Assembly (NCBI GenBank): GCA_017649565.1
Contig: JAGCGO010000019.1
Span: 1 to 64,000 of the forward strand
DNA length: 64,000 bases
Origin: Fibrobacter sp.
Lineage (GTDB): Bacteria; Fibrobacterota; Fibrobacteria; Fibrobacterales; Fibrobacteraceae
Reading direction: 5' to 3'
The position numbers and the translations under genes were made by a program. Positions 17,527-25,780 of the stretch are shown here, piece after piece. The notes below the pieces were generated by a model. It did no database searches. It was not told where the DNA came from and saw nothing but the letters and a program-made list of their open reading frames with translations. Each line of letters opens with the position of its first letter. The first letter of the stretch is position 1.

Positions 17527-18294
17527 TCAGGGCCGGATCAAGGTCCCTGACCAATGAGAATCGAAGAAGGTCTGGAACAGAGGTTCCGGGCCTTTTTTCA
17601 ATTCCTCGACCACCTCGGCAATCGGGCGACCGCTCCGGTACAGGGCATGGTAGGCCCGAGAAAGCGCATCGACGCGCGAAGCGGGGAATTCGTTTGTATG
17701 CAACTTGAGAGCATGCAGGTTCAGTCCACCCCACTTAGGCGGAATCCCAAAAGCCCTGCTTGCCGGGGGAACATCCCGGTCCACCTTGAGCGTCCCGCCA
17801 ACAAAGGCGTAGGCGCCGACCTGGTTACGCTGCTGGACCCCGGTCACGCCACCGAGCGTGGCATATTCGCCAATACGGACATGGCCGCCGAGCTGGCAGC
17901 CGTTGGAAATGACCGCATGTTCCCCAATCTCGCAATCGTGGCCCACGTGGGCATACGCCATGACCAGTACATTGGCAGCAATACGGGTGCAACCACCCCC
18001 CTGCACCGTACCCCGGTTGATTGTACAATACTCGCGGACAATGCAGTTTTCGCCAATTTCCAGGCGGGTCGGTTCACCGGAATACTTGAGGTCCTGCGGA
18101 GGAGCTCCGAGAACGGCCCCGTCGTACACATGCGTATTCGCAGAAATCGACACGCCGCCATACACGCGCACACGGCTTTCGAGAACCACGCCCGGACCGA
18201 TTTCCGCCCCCTCGTCCACTAGGCACCACGGGCCAACAGAAGCAGTTTCGTGAACTTTGGCTTGCGGGTGGACAAATGCGGAAGGATGGATCAT
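17527..18294 (-). CDS. lpxA: UDP-N-acetylglucosamine O-acyltransferase
   Basis: A 255-residue cytoplasmic enzyme of lipid A synthesis that adds the first 3-hydroxyacyl chain from ACP to UDP-GlcNAc. The first 190 residues are left-handed beta-helix hexapeptide repeats. APPQDLKYSGE, NRGTVQGGG and AYAHVGHD are diagnostic, with His119 matching the catalytic His of E. coli LpxA. The C-terminal helical domain carries LNLHALK and AYHALYRSG. The length is normal. No Shine-Dalgarno motif is present, but a TATTTT box sits just upstream of the ATG, so the mRNA may be leaderless. It is not clustered with other lpx genes here. Confidence 0.93.
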   Translation of the reverse strand: MIHPSAFVHPQAKVHETASVGPWCLVDEGAEIGPGVVLESRVRVYGGVSISANTHVYDGAVLGAPPQDLKYSGEPTRLEIGENCIVREYCTINRGTVQGGGCTRIAANVLVMAYAHVGHDCEIGEHAVISNGCQLGGHVRIGEYATLGGVTGVQQRNQVGAYAFVGGTLKVDRDVPPASRAFGIPPKWGGLNLHALKLHTNEFPASRVDALSRAYHALYRSGRPIAEVVEELKKGPEPLFQTFFDSHWSGTLIRP

Positions 18295-18307
18295 GCAATA
18301 AAAATAG

Positions 18308-18327
18308 TAATTAGTGGGTAGGGTTTA
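18308..18327. repeat. Dispersed TAGTGGTTAG-type repeat
   Basis: TTAGTGGGTAGGGTTT lies in the gap between lpxA and the GT2 gene and matches the end of the longer copy at 27620-27669 at all but one base. Confidence 0.45.
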
Positions 18328-18328
18328 C

Positions 18329-18334
18329 TATATT
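18329..18334 (+). promoter_or_regulatory. -10 box placing transcription start at the GT2 ATG
   Basis: TATATT ends 7 nt before the ATG at 18342, so the predicted transcript starts at or next to the start codon. Confidence 0.5.
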
Positions 18335-18341
18335 TCGGCGC

Positions 18342-19445
18342 ATGGGTGACATTATCATCGCATGCCTTACGTCGCTGTACGTACTCCTGTTCCTATTCTT
18401 TATAATAGGGCTTGTCCGTACGCACCGTTACAAAGGTCCGAAGGCGACCCCGAGCGTCAGCGTCGTCATCCCCATGAGGAACGAAGAGGAATTTGCGCAG
18501 CGGACCCTCGAAGCCCTCGACCAGCAGGACTATGCCGGGGAATGGGAAGTCATCTGCGTCAACGACCGCTCGACGGACTCGACCCTGGAAATCCTCGAGA
18601 AGTTCGCCGCCACACACCCACGTTTCCGCATACTCAGCCTCTCGGCCGACCTGCCGCAGATTGCAAGCCCCAAGAAGCGCGCCCTCGAAAGCGCTTTCAA
18701 GATCGCAAAATACGACGTGCTCCTGACGATGGACGCCGACTGCATCCCACGCAAGAGCTGGATTACCGCCATGGCGGGCCGTTTCGTGGACGGGGTCAGC
18801 ATCGTGCAGGGACCCAAGCAGAACAACGGAAGCCGAACGGCCCCCCACCTTTACCAGAAACTCGAGACCCTCGGCTATACCGCCATGGAAGCGGCCGGGT
18901 TCAGCCTCGGCCGCCCGATTGTCGCGTCGGCCGCATGCCTTGCCTACAAGAAGGATCTGTTCTTCAAAGTCGGCGGATTCGGCGACCTCATCAACCTCTC
19001 CAGTGGCGATGACGACATGCTCATCCACAAGATGATGAAAATCCCGGGAACGAAGGTCTGCTACAACCTGGATCGCGACGCGGTCGTCGAGACAGCCCCG
19101 GTGCACACCTGGAAACAGCTGTTCAACCAGCGAGCCCGCTGGAGCAGCAACGGCACCAACTACGAGAGCAAGGCCTACGTCCTGCTCCTCACGATGATCT
19201 ACACGTATTACATCTGGCTGTTCGCAAGCCCGTGGTGCGTGGCCTTCCTCGACTGTCCCTGGCAATGGTGTGCATTCGCCATCGCGCCAAAGATCATCAT
19301 CGACTTCATTTTCCTTTCCATCGCCGCATGGAAGCTCCACAGCAAGCGTCACATGCTGTTCTTTATACCCACGGAAATCATCCAGATTCCGATGATTGTC
19401 TTCGCGGTCCCCGCGGGCATCACGGGAATGTTCCGCTGGAAATAA
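18342..19445 (+). CDS. Membrane glycosyltransferase family 2
   Basis: A 367-residue protein with one N-terminal membrane helix (about 4-24), a GT2 catalytic domain (about 38-270) and two or three C-terminal hydrophobic helices (about 278-365). Recognisable motifs are VSVVIPMRNEE, VNDRSTDST, DAD at 131-133 (metal binding), SGDDDM (222-226 region) and QRARW at 263-267, typical of processive GT2 enzymes. It probably transfers an activated sugar on the cytoplasmic side to a lipid-linked or polymeric product; the acceptor is unknown. No ribosome site is seen. It is divergent from lpxA across 47 bases, which hints at, but does not prove, an envelope role. Confidence 0.82.
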   Translation: MGDIIIACLTSLYVLLFLFFIIGLVRTHRYKGPKATPSVSVVIPMRNEEEFAQRTLEALDQQDYAGEWEVICVNDRSTDSTLEILEKFAATHPRFRILSLSADLPQIASPKKRALESAFKIAKYDVLLTMDADCIPRKSWITAMAGRFVDGVSIVQGPKQNNGSRTAPHLYQKLETLGYTAMEAAGFSLGRPIVASAACLAYKKDLFFKVGGFGDLINLSSGDDDMLIHKMMKIPGTKVCYNLDRDAVVETAPVHTWKQLFNQRARWSSNGTNYESKAYVLLLTMIYTYYIWLFASPWCVAFLDCPWQWCAFAIAPKIIIDFIFLSIAAWKLHSKRHMLFFIPTEIIQIPMIVFAVPAGITGMFRWK

Positions 19446-19451
19446 CGACGC

Positions 19452-20570
19452 TTACCTATTTCCCTTTACAGTCCCGAGCGATATGATATTAAAATTGCCC
19501 GACGAGCCATCCTTAGCCTGTATCTTGAATATGACCCTGGCTAACTGCGTGGCAGCCTGTTCGCCAGTAATTTTGGGTCCCCGGCCCCATCCGGCTTGTG
19601 AAAAATCGCTCCACAAAAAGCACTTGGCGGTTCCATCAATGCTTTTAGGCAACTGGACCTTAGGCAAGTCATATTCCACCTCCCTATTGACCGAGTCGCC
19701 AAGATCCAGAAACAGCATAATACTTACGGTCGCTGAATACTGAACACAAATACCTTCCCAGTTCGAAACATCCACCGCGATATCCTTTCCCGCAGAATCA
19801 AGCCCAACCATGAAAAAACCGACCTGTACATACGGGTCATATGAAAGTTTCGACCCTTCCAACCGGAACTCGCCACACAAGCCTATGCAATATTCAATTA
19901 TTGGATCCAAAGAAGCGGCGTCATATTCCGTTCCGGGAGGCACCGGCCAAACAATACCTGATTCTCCACCGTCAATGGAATCCGTCTCCACAAACCATAA
20001 GCCGAGATCTCTATTACGCCACCATTCATCCGCATAAACATCCGTATTCACAGTATAGAAATCTCCATTCCACAAATCATGAAATAAGATATTCCCAAAA
20101 GTGACGGGGATATCGGAGCAACAATCCTTATAAGAAGAACTTGAGGAGGATCTCACGGTCCCACTTGTACTACTGGAAGAAAGCGCCGGTTCTATACTGA
20201 TTTCCGGATCATCAAAAGACCCAGAATTCTTTTCGACAGAGGACGAACTGCGTGTCGCAGCCGATTTTTTCGAACTAGAGGAAGGTTCATCCCATTCATC
20301 AGAATCGTCGTCCCAGTCATCCGAATCATCATAAAAATCTTCATCCGGATCAAAGTCCTCATCCCACTCATCAGGATCGGAGGTTTCCTCATCCCAGGAG
20401 CTCGAGGACGAACGGAGCCTCGCATCGGCATCGTCCAAGTCCTCTTTGCCATCCTTATCATTCAGGAACGCCCGAAAAATATTTTCACTCGAAGACACAT
20501 CCACGCTCTTGTCATCCGAGCATGCCCAAAACGCAAGCAAGCCACACAAAAAAAGGAGTTTCTTTTTCAT
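19452..20570 (-). CDS. Acidic lipoprotein sharing the core domain of the 2884-3849 protein
   Basis: A 372-residue protein. The N-terminus (MKKKLLFLCGLLAFWAC) looks like a lipoprotein signal, with an unusual Trp near the Cys. Residues about 50-165 are very rich in Asp, Glu and Ser (runs such as DDSDDWDDDSDEWDE, then poly-Ser). The C-terminal half (about 165-372) matches the secreted protein at 2884-3849 block by block: EYCIGLCGEF, KLSYDPYVQVGF, WEGICVQYSA, WSDFSQAGWGRG, FKIQAKDGSSGNFNI. It lacks the sorting domain of that protein. GGAGG lies 7 nt before the ATG at 20570. It may be a lipid-anchored glycan-binding protein; the acidic linker could bind cations. Confidence 0.7.
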   Translation of the reverse strand: MKKKLLFLCGLLAFWACSDDKSVDVSSSENIFRAFLNDKDGKEDLDDADARLRSSSSSWDEETSDPDEWDEDFDPDEDFYDDSDDWDDDSDEWDEPSSSSKKSAATRSSSSVEKNSGSFDDPEISIEPALSSSSTSGTVRSSSSSSYKDCCSDIPVTFGNILFHDLWNGDFYTVNTDVYADEWWRNRDLGLWFVETDSIDGGESGIVWPVPPGTEYDAASLDPIIEYCIGLCGEFRLEGSKLSYDPYVQVGFFMVGLDSAGKDIAVDVSNWEGICVQYSATVSIMLFLDLGDSVNREVEYDLPKVQLPKSIDGTAKCFLWSDFSQAGWGRGPKITGEQAATQLARVIFKIQAKDGSSGNFNIISLGTVKGNR

Positions 20571-20618
20571 ATTTAGCCTCCAAGCCATTTTTGTCTACTA
20601 GCGATGCCCTCCCGGGAA

Positions 20619-21335
20619 TCAGTAATTCTTGACGCAGCGGAGGGATCCGCCTTCGTTCTTGTATCCGGAATCGAAGTACAGCATGTCGTCGCTCAGCGTC
20701 CAGTGGTAGGCATCGTAGTTGTTGCCAATCCCTTCGTCGGCGCTCCAGTACCTGGCTGCAGTACCCAGGCCCTCGTAGTTGCTGATCATGTCGCGACTGC
20801 CGCTCGGGATGGCGGCAAAGCCCGAAGTGTTTTCGCCGTTGGGAGTCGTGTCCCCGTCCTCGGTTTCCCAGCCGGAAGCCGCCTTGAGCGCCTTGCCCAC
20901 CTTTTTCCATGCACAGACATCGGCCTCGTTGCAGGTATCCTGCTCGGCCTCGACCGCCTTGGCCAGGGATTGCCATTCCGCATTCGTCGGCACATGCCAA
21001 CCCGTGGGGCAAATGCCCTGGTGGTTCTTCTTGAGCTTGGAGGAATAGCGTTCGGCCTTGAACTTGTCGGGGATGTTCATCGCGCCAAGCCAGGTGTACA
21101 GGCGCCCGTTAGTCTTGCAAAGGGTAAACCGGTCGTCGTAGCAGAACGACTGGGGCGTAGCGTAGTTCAGGTTTTCGGCCATCCAGACCTGGTCACCGAT
21201 ACGGACGGTCTTGTAGACTTTCCCGTCGCGGGTATCCTTCAACTCTTCGGGCGCAGGTTCCGGAGCTGCGGTTTTCGGTGCGGCAAGCGCAACGCCTGTC
21301 GCGAGGCAAAGCAAGAAAAGGGCCGAGTACTTCAT
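20619..21335 (-). CDS. Secreted FISUMP-domain protein
   Basis: A 238-residue protein with a signal peptide (to about ALA, residue 18), a short Pro/Ala linker, and one complete FISUMP domain (TIGR02145): DTRDGKVYKTVRIGDQVWMAENLNY, NGRLYTWLGAM, GICPTGWHVPTNAEW, FAAIPSG and a final SLRCVKNY. Six Cys residues are spread as in the family. The family is expanded in Fibrobacter surface proteins and its molecular role is unknown. The ATG overlaps the cca stop (ATGA), so its translation is probably coupled to cca. Confidence 0.85.
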   Translation of the reverse strand: MKYSALFLLCLATGVALAAPKTAAPEPAPEELKDTRDGKVYKTVRIGDQVWMAENLNYATPQSFCYDDRFTLCKTNGRLYTWLGAMNIPDKFKAERYSSKLKKNHQGICPTGWHVPTNAEWQSLAKAVEAEQDTCNEADVCAWKKVGKALKAASGWETEDGDTTPNGENTSGFAAIPSGSRDMISNYEGLGTAARYWSADEGIGNNYDAYHWTLSDDMLYFDSGYKNEGGSLRCVKNY

Positions 21336-22672
21336 GTCAATAAAGATAAGTTAATTTCTTTCGCCCAGGCAAGCGCATCCGAAATATTTTTGATTTCGCC
21401 ATCCAGCTGCAGCTCAAAGCTCTTCTTGATGACCGTCCCCATCTCTTTTCCGGGCTTCATGCCCATATCCATGAGCATCTTGCCGGTAAGGTAGGGCTGC
21501 GGGGCATCGTCGTACACGCCAATTTCGCGGGCGGATGCGGCCAGGGCATCGGCAAAAGCGGGATTCCGGAACAGGGATTCTGGGGTCGACTTGACGAGCA
21601 AGCAAAGCAGCTTGAGCCCGCCGAGGCGGACGGAAAGGCGGCGGAGTTCCGGGGCCAACGGGACAGTCTCGAAATCGAGCCCACCGTAGCACGTGAGAAG
21701 TTCCGGGACTTTTTTCAGCAGGTGGATTTCGTTCGTGATGCGGGTCAGGAACTTTTCGGCAACCGACTTTACACCCCCCGGGGCGATACAGGCGAGCGCA
21801 TTCCCCGAAAGCAGGGCGGCAAACGCCAGCTCGGAGCATTCGTCCCCGCTCAGTGCAGACGGGTTTTCGCGCAGGACGGCTGTACGGACATCTGCCATGC
21901 GGTCCATCAGGTTCCCGAGAACATCCCAGGACCCTGCAAAGGGAACAACTTCCGGGAAGAACCCGTCCAGGCCGACATCTAGGAAGGCCCTCAGGCCCAT
22001 GGAGGGCTTGCCCGGCTTCAGCAGCCATTTCTTGAATTCCTCGAACAGGCGCTCCACGGAAAGGTCGGCCAAGGAGAGCGAACGGCACAGTTCCGCCGTT
22101 TCCGGGGCAAGAAGCAGGGAAAACCGGCTCGCGAACTGCACACCGCGCAGGACGCGAAGGGAATCCTCGCCAAAAGCGGCCCCGACATGGCGCAGGCGCC
22201 CGGCCTTCAAGTCATCGATGCCGCCGTAGGGGTCGCACAAGGTAAGGTCCGGCAGTTCCATGCCCATCGCATTGATGGTAAAGTCCCTGCGGTAGGCGGC
22301 CTCCTTGAACGAAAGTTTCGCATTCGTCTCGACGACAAAACCGCGATGGCCGTACCCGACCTTGCTTTCCGTCCGCGGGAATGAGAAGTCCAGAGATTCG
22401 CCCTTCATCGCAAGGTGGATAACGCCGAAGGCACGCCCCACCAAGTTCGTCTTCCCGTACTTCTTGAGAATCGGCACAAGCTCGTCCTGGCCGATATCGT
22501 AGACCTCGATATCGTAGTCTCGGCAGTCCCGGCCCAAGAGGGCGTCACGGACCCACCCGCCGACAAGGAACGCACGACCGCCCGCCTCGCGTATGTCGCG
22601 GACGATATGCAGAAGCCGTCCCGGCAGCTCCGGGGTATACGTTTCGCCGGAAAGGGTCGTGATGGTGGCCAT
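21332..22672 (-). CDS. cca: CCA tRNA nucleotidyltransferase / poly(A) polymerase family
   Basis: A 446-residue cytoplasmic enzyme. The head domain has FLVGGWVRDALLGRDCRDYDIEV with Asp52/Asp54 as metal ligands, then RRDFTINAMG, DPYGGIDDLKAGRLRHV and EDSLRVLRGVQFASRF, the standard class II nucleotidyltransferase motifs that rebuild tRNA 3' CCA ends. The tRNA-His in this window has no encoded CCA, so such an enzyme is required. The C-terminal half is helical and no HD motif is evident. The ATG at 22672 has AAGGGAT upstream and follows the PorZ-like gene stop by 11 nt; a longer reading to 22795 lacks conserved residues. Confidence 0.88.
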   Translation of the reverse strand: MATITTLSGETYTPELPGRLLHIVRDIREAGGRAFLVGGWVRDALLGRDCRDYDIEVYDIGQDELVPILKKYGKTNLVGRAFGVIHLAMKGESLDFSFPRTESKVGYGHRGFVVETNAKLSFKEAAYRRDFTINAMGMELPDLTLCDPYGGIDDLKAGRLRHVGAAFGEDSLRVLRGVQFASRFSLLLAPETAELCRSLSLADLSVERLFEEFKKWLLKPGKPSMGLRAFLDVGLDGFFPEVVPFAGSWDVLGNLMDRMADVRTAVLRENPSALSGDECSELAFAALLSGNALACIAPGGVKSVAEKFLTRITNEIHLLKKVPELLTCYGGLDFETVPLAPELRRLSVRLGGLKLLCLLVKSTPESLFRNPAFADALAASAREIGVYDDAPQPYLTGKMLMDMGMKPGKEMGTVIKKSFELQLDGEIKNISDALAWAKEINLSLLT

Positions 22673-22683
22673 AGGATCCCTTG

Positions 22684-24930
22684 TTAGTGAATGAGGATAA
22701 ACTTGCCCTTCTTGTTTTTCCCAGAAGAACTCTTGACTACGTACCAGTAAACTCCGGGTGCCGCCACATTGCCCCGCTTCGAAACGCCGTCCCAATCCAC
22801 GGAACCGCCCTTCGTCTCATTTTCGTTGAAGGAACGTATCAGATGGCCCGCGCGATTGTATATGGAGACAACGGCATTCGCACCGACATTGTCAATGGTG
22901 ATATGGGAATGTTCTCCCAGACGGAACGGGTTCGGGTAGGCAATGAGGTCATGCTTGGTAGAATCCTTTTTCGACACCGAGACATCGCGCAGGTCCCCGC
23001 GCTTATACATGGTCAGGCCCCTAGCGTGCGAGAACCAAGCCTCGCCACGAGCCGCATCGATTGCAATGTCGAGCACTTCGTCGGAGAGCAGTCCTGTCTT
23101 GGCAGTAAAATGCTTTGCGGTCAGTGTGTCCTGCGTGACACCCTTGCGGGTCAGGCGGTACACCCCCTGGCTCGTCGTGCCGACCCAGAGATTTCCCAGG
23201 ACGTCAAACTCAAGGGACGTGTACTCGGAGCCGATAACACCTTTCATGACATGTGGAGGCCTGATGGTATCCTTGTCCGTATTCCCCGCATCCCAGTATC
23301 CAATCTGGTCCTTCGTCACTAGCCACAGATAGTCGCCCTTCTCGTCGTAGGCCATGTCGACAGGGGAATCCTTGAACGCCGAAGGAATGGTCTTGTGGCT
23401 GAGAACATCGATACGCCCGCCGCGCTTTGCCGGATCCGCGATAAGGAAGACTTCAACTTCGCCTTCCGCCTCAAAGGATGCCGCCTGGCGGCCGGCCACC
23501 ATCACGATCCAACCGGAATCGGTTGCCACTGCGGAAATCGGGCCCGTAAAATCGTTGGTACCGGCGTGATTGTAACAGCTGAATTCGCCATCCTTCGTCA
23601 CGTAAATCAGGTCAAAGCCACCCGTCGTCGACGCCGTCGTCAAGAACCCGGACGAATCCGGGGCAACAGTCGTTCCCGCCGTAACCACGAAATTCTTGTT
23701 TTCCGGCCTATTATCTATTTCATTATAGCAGCGGTTCTTATCCGTAGCGGTACTCTTGATGAGTTCGTGACCGAACTTGGAGTATAGGTAGAAACCACTG
23801 CCCCACAAGTGGTAAAAGACGATATCGGGAGGAAGGAAGGCAAGCACCTTCATCCTGTTGGACAGGGCGCTCACGTCGTTTGCGTGCCCTTCATCGGCAA
23901 AGGCCCTATACTGCCAGACATTGTCCACCGTATGGGAAATTCGTCCTTCAAGCGATGCAGCGATGACTCCACCCCCTGCCTTCGGACGCACCTCGTAACT
24001 TCCGTCCAGGGTAAAATTGCTGATTTCCGAATAGTCGATGAACGACTTCTTCTTGGTATCATACCCGACGACAAAATATTCGCCGACCAGGAACGCGTAG
24101 GTATTGCTCAGACCAACCCAGTAAACGCGACTTACGCCTTTGTCATCGTAAAGGATGTTGTCCGACAGCGGAGTCCCCTCCACCATGATTTCCGTGGAAT
24201 CCCTTCCCGACGAAGTCAGCCTGCCTTTCTTGTCCCATTCCCACTGGCCCTTGACAGGGTATGTCTTCAAGGAATCGCCCTTCCAGGCAATAGTGCGGAT
24301 TTCTTCGCCTTTCCGTTCGACGCTCCAGGTTTCGGGATCGACAAGATTAATTTCTTTTTCCATGTGCTCCCAGTCAATGTAACGCTTGTACAAGGTTTTC
24401 TCGACAGAGACATAGAGCGTATCGTTGTGGACACTCAGCGCCTGCACCGGAGTCGCAAGCAGGGAATTCTTGCCAACCTTATTGATTGTCAAGACAGAAC
24501 GTTTCGCAAGGACATCGAAAAAGGCAAGACGGTCCTCGAACGCGAGAACAAGGAACTTCTTGTAGCCGACAGCCATATCCTGGATAAGGCGGACCCCATT
24601 CGAGACGAAGGAGCGGTTGATGACATTCCAGTTAGCGGTCTCAATATCCCATCCAGCAATCAGGCCGTACTCGGAAACGGCAAAAATGCCCTCTTTGCAC
24701 AGGGTCAGCGCATAGAACGACGACGTTTCCAATCCGGTCACCGTAGAAAAGAGAACATCGAGATCTGGAGTGAGGTACCGGATACCCGAAGCGGTCGCCA
24801 GCAGAACGCCGTCACCATAGGTGATATAGGAACGCACCGGATAGGGACGCCCAAAATTCCGCCACAGGTCTTCCGCAAACGAAGACACGGACAATGCCAG
24901 GAGCAGGATAATAGATGCTATAGTCTTCAC
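22684..24930 (-). CDS. PorZ-like beta-propeller protein with FlgD-like C-terminal domain
   Basis: A 748-residue exported protein (signal peptide to about FAE, residue 19). Most of the chain consists of blade-like repeats with G..LA, LW.GT..GVYRL and AWFSHARGLTMY, typical of two-component-regulator propellers. From about 660, YPNPFRLGEH starts a FlgD-Ig/type IX sorting-style domain ending KGKFILIH. This architecture matches PorZ of the type IX secretion apparatus, a surface protein that helps attach cargo. Orthology is inferred from layout only. The start is a GTG (24930) with a TAATTT box 6 nt upstream, suggesting a leaderless mRNA. It is the first gene of a PorZ-like/cca/FISUMP run. Confidence 0.7.
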   Translation of the reverse strand: MKTIASIILLLALSVSSFAEDLWRNFGRPYPVRSYITYGDGVLLATASGIRYLTPDLDVLFSTVTGLETSSFYALTLCKEGIFAVSEYGLIAGWDIETANWNVINRSFVSNGVRLIQDMAVGYKKFLVLAFEDRLAFFDVLAKRSVLTINKVGKNSLLATPVQALSVHNDTLYVSVEKTLYKRYIDWEHMEKEINLVDPETWSVERKGEEIRTIAWKGDSLKTYPVKGQWEWDKKGRLTSSGRDSTEIMVEGTPLSDNILYDDKGVSRVYWVGLSNTYAFLVGEYFVVGYDTKKKSFIDYSEISNFTLDGSYEVRPKAGGGVIAASLEGRISHTVDNVWQYRAFADEGHANDVSALSNRMKVLAFLPPDIVFYHLWGSGFYLYSKFGHELIKSTATDKNRCYNEIDNRPENKNFVVTAGTTVAPDSSGFLTTASTTGGFDLIYVTKDGEFSCYNHAGTNDFTGPISAVATDSGWIVMVAGRQAASFEAEGEVEVFLIADPAKRGGRIDVLSHKTIPSAFKDSPVDMAYDEKGDYLWLVTKDQIGYWDAGNTDKDTIRPPHVMKGVIGSEYTSLEFDVLGNLWVGTTSQGVYRLTRKGVTQDTLTAKHFTAKTGLLSDEVLDIAIDAARGEAWFSHARGLTMYKRGDLRDVSVSKKDSTKHDLIAYPNPFRLGEHSHITIDNVGANAVVSIYNRAGHLIRSFNENETKGGSVDWDGVSKRGNVAAPGVYWYVVKSSSGKNKKGKFILIH

Positions 24931-25008
24931 GAACCAAAATTACGAAATTTTGCCCTCGCAAAAAAGCGCACCCCCGCAAAAAGGGCCGGCATATTCGCCC
25001 AATTCAGC

Positions 25009-25524
25009 CTAGTTAATCCAGGAGGGCGGGATATCCGAAAGATTCGCGGCTTTCCTCATTTTTTCCTTGGCTTTCGTCTTGGTCTTTGCGACCTTGTTGG
25101 GCGAAAGTCCAAGCGACGCGCAGACCTCCCTGGACACGATTCCCTGAATGGACGTAAGGTCGAGAATGCGCTTTTCCATAGGAGAAAGCACACTCGACAA
25201 TCGGTCAAAACAGGTCTTGCTGACATCGTCGATTCCAAGGACATAGTTCGAGACTATCCTTTCGTCAACGCGGGCGCTATAAACACCCGGCTTCTCCATC
25301 AAGTGGGAGAATGGAGTCTCCCTGATCCGTCGGCGTTTCTGCTCTATATAGGTATTGATCAGCACGCTGTGCACATACGACATGATGGATTGCGGGCTCT
25401 CAATGTTATGGATATTCTTGACGAGCCTATAAAGCGTCATCTGACACAGATCTTCCGCTTCGGCCGTCATGCCGCAAAGCCTATAACATTCCGCCTTTAT
25501 CTTCTTTACCAGCGACAATGCCAT
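25009..25524 (-). CDS. ECF-like sigma-70 family factor
   Basis: The shortest well-supported reading gives 171 residues. Region 2 is visible in CYRLCGMTAEAEDLCQMTLYRLV and the following Arg-rich stretch (IEQKRRRIRE). Region 4 is the C-terminal helix-turn-helix LSPMEKRILDLTSIQGIVSREVCASLGLSPNKVAKTKTKA. The start is uncertain: in-frame ATGs occur at 25632 and 25524 and a TTG at 25725. The ATG at 25524 has a G-rich site about 8 nt upstream, and region 2 begins just after it. No anti-sigma gene is adjacent. It lies upstream of the PorZ-like gene on the same strand, 78 bases away. Confidence 0.7.
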   Translation of the reverse strand: MALSLVKKIKAECYRLCGMTAEAEDLCQMTLYRLVKNIHNIESPQSIMSYVHSVLINTYIEQKRRRIRETPFSHLMEKPGVYSARVDERIVSNYVLGIDDVSKTCFDRLSSVLSPMEKRILDLTSIQGIVSREVCASLGLSPNKVAKTKTKAKEKMRKAANLSDIPPSWIN

Positions 25525-25743
25525 TCCTTGTTCCCCCAATGGCGCGGCTTTCCACAAATTCAGTATCACGAAAAAAGCATAACATTCGCAAACAGCAGAG
25601 TACAGCGTCAAAGAACAAATATGGTCCATATTTGTCTTAAGACTTATTCTCGCCGATGTCAGGTTGTTGCTATTTTCAAGAACAAAAATTCCTGGAAGCG
25701 CCCCAATTCGTTGTCCATAAATCAATAGCGCCTAGCAAATTTT

Positions 25744-25749
25744 TATATT
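25744..25749 (+). promoter_or_regulatory. Candidate -10 box of dsbD
   Basis: TATATT, 31 nt before the ATG at 25781, in an AT-rich stretch. No Shine-Dalgarno motif follows. Confidence 0.4.
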
Positions 25750-25780
25750 TTCTAATGCGCCCACATCCCGCGAAAAATAT

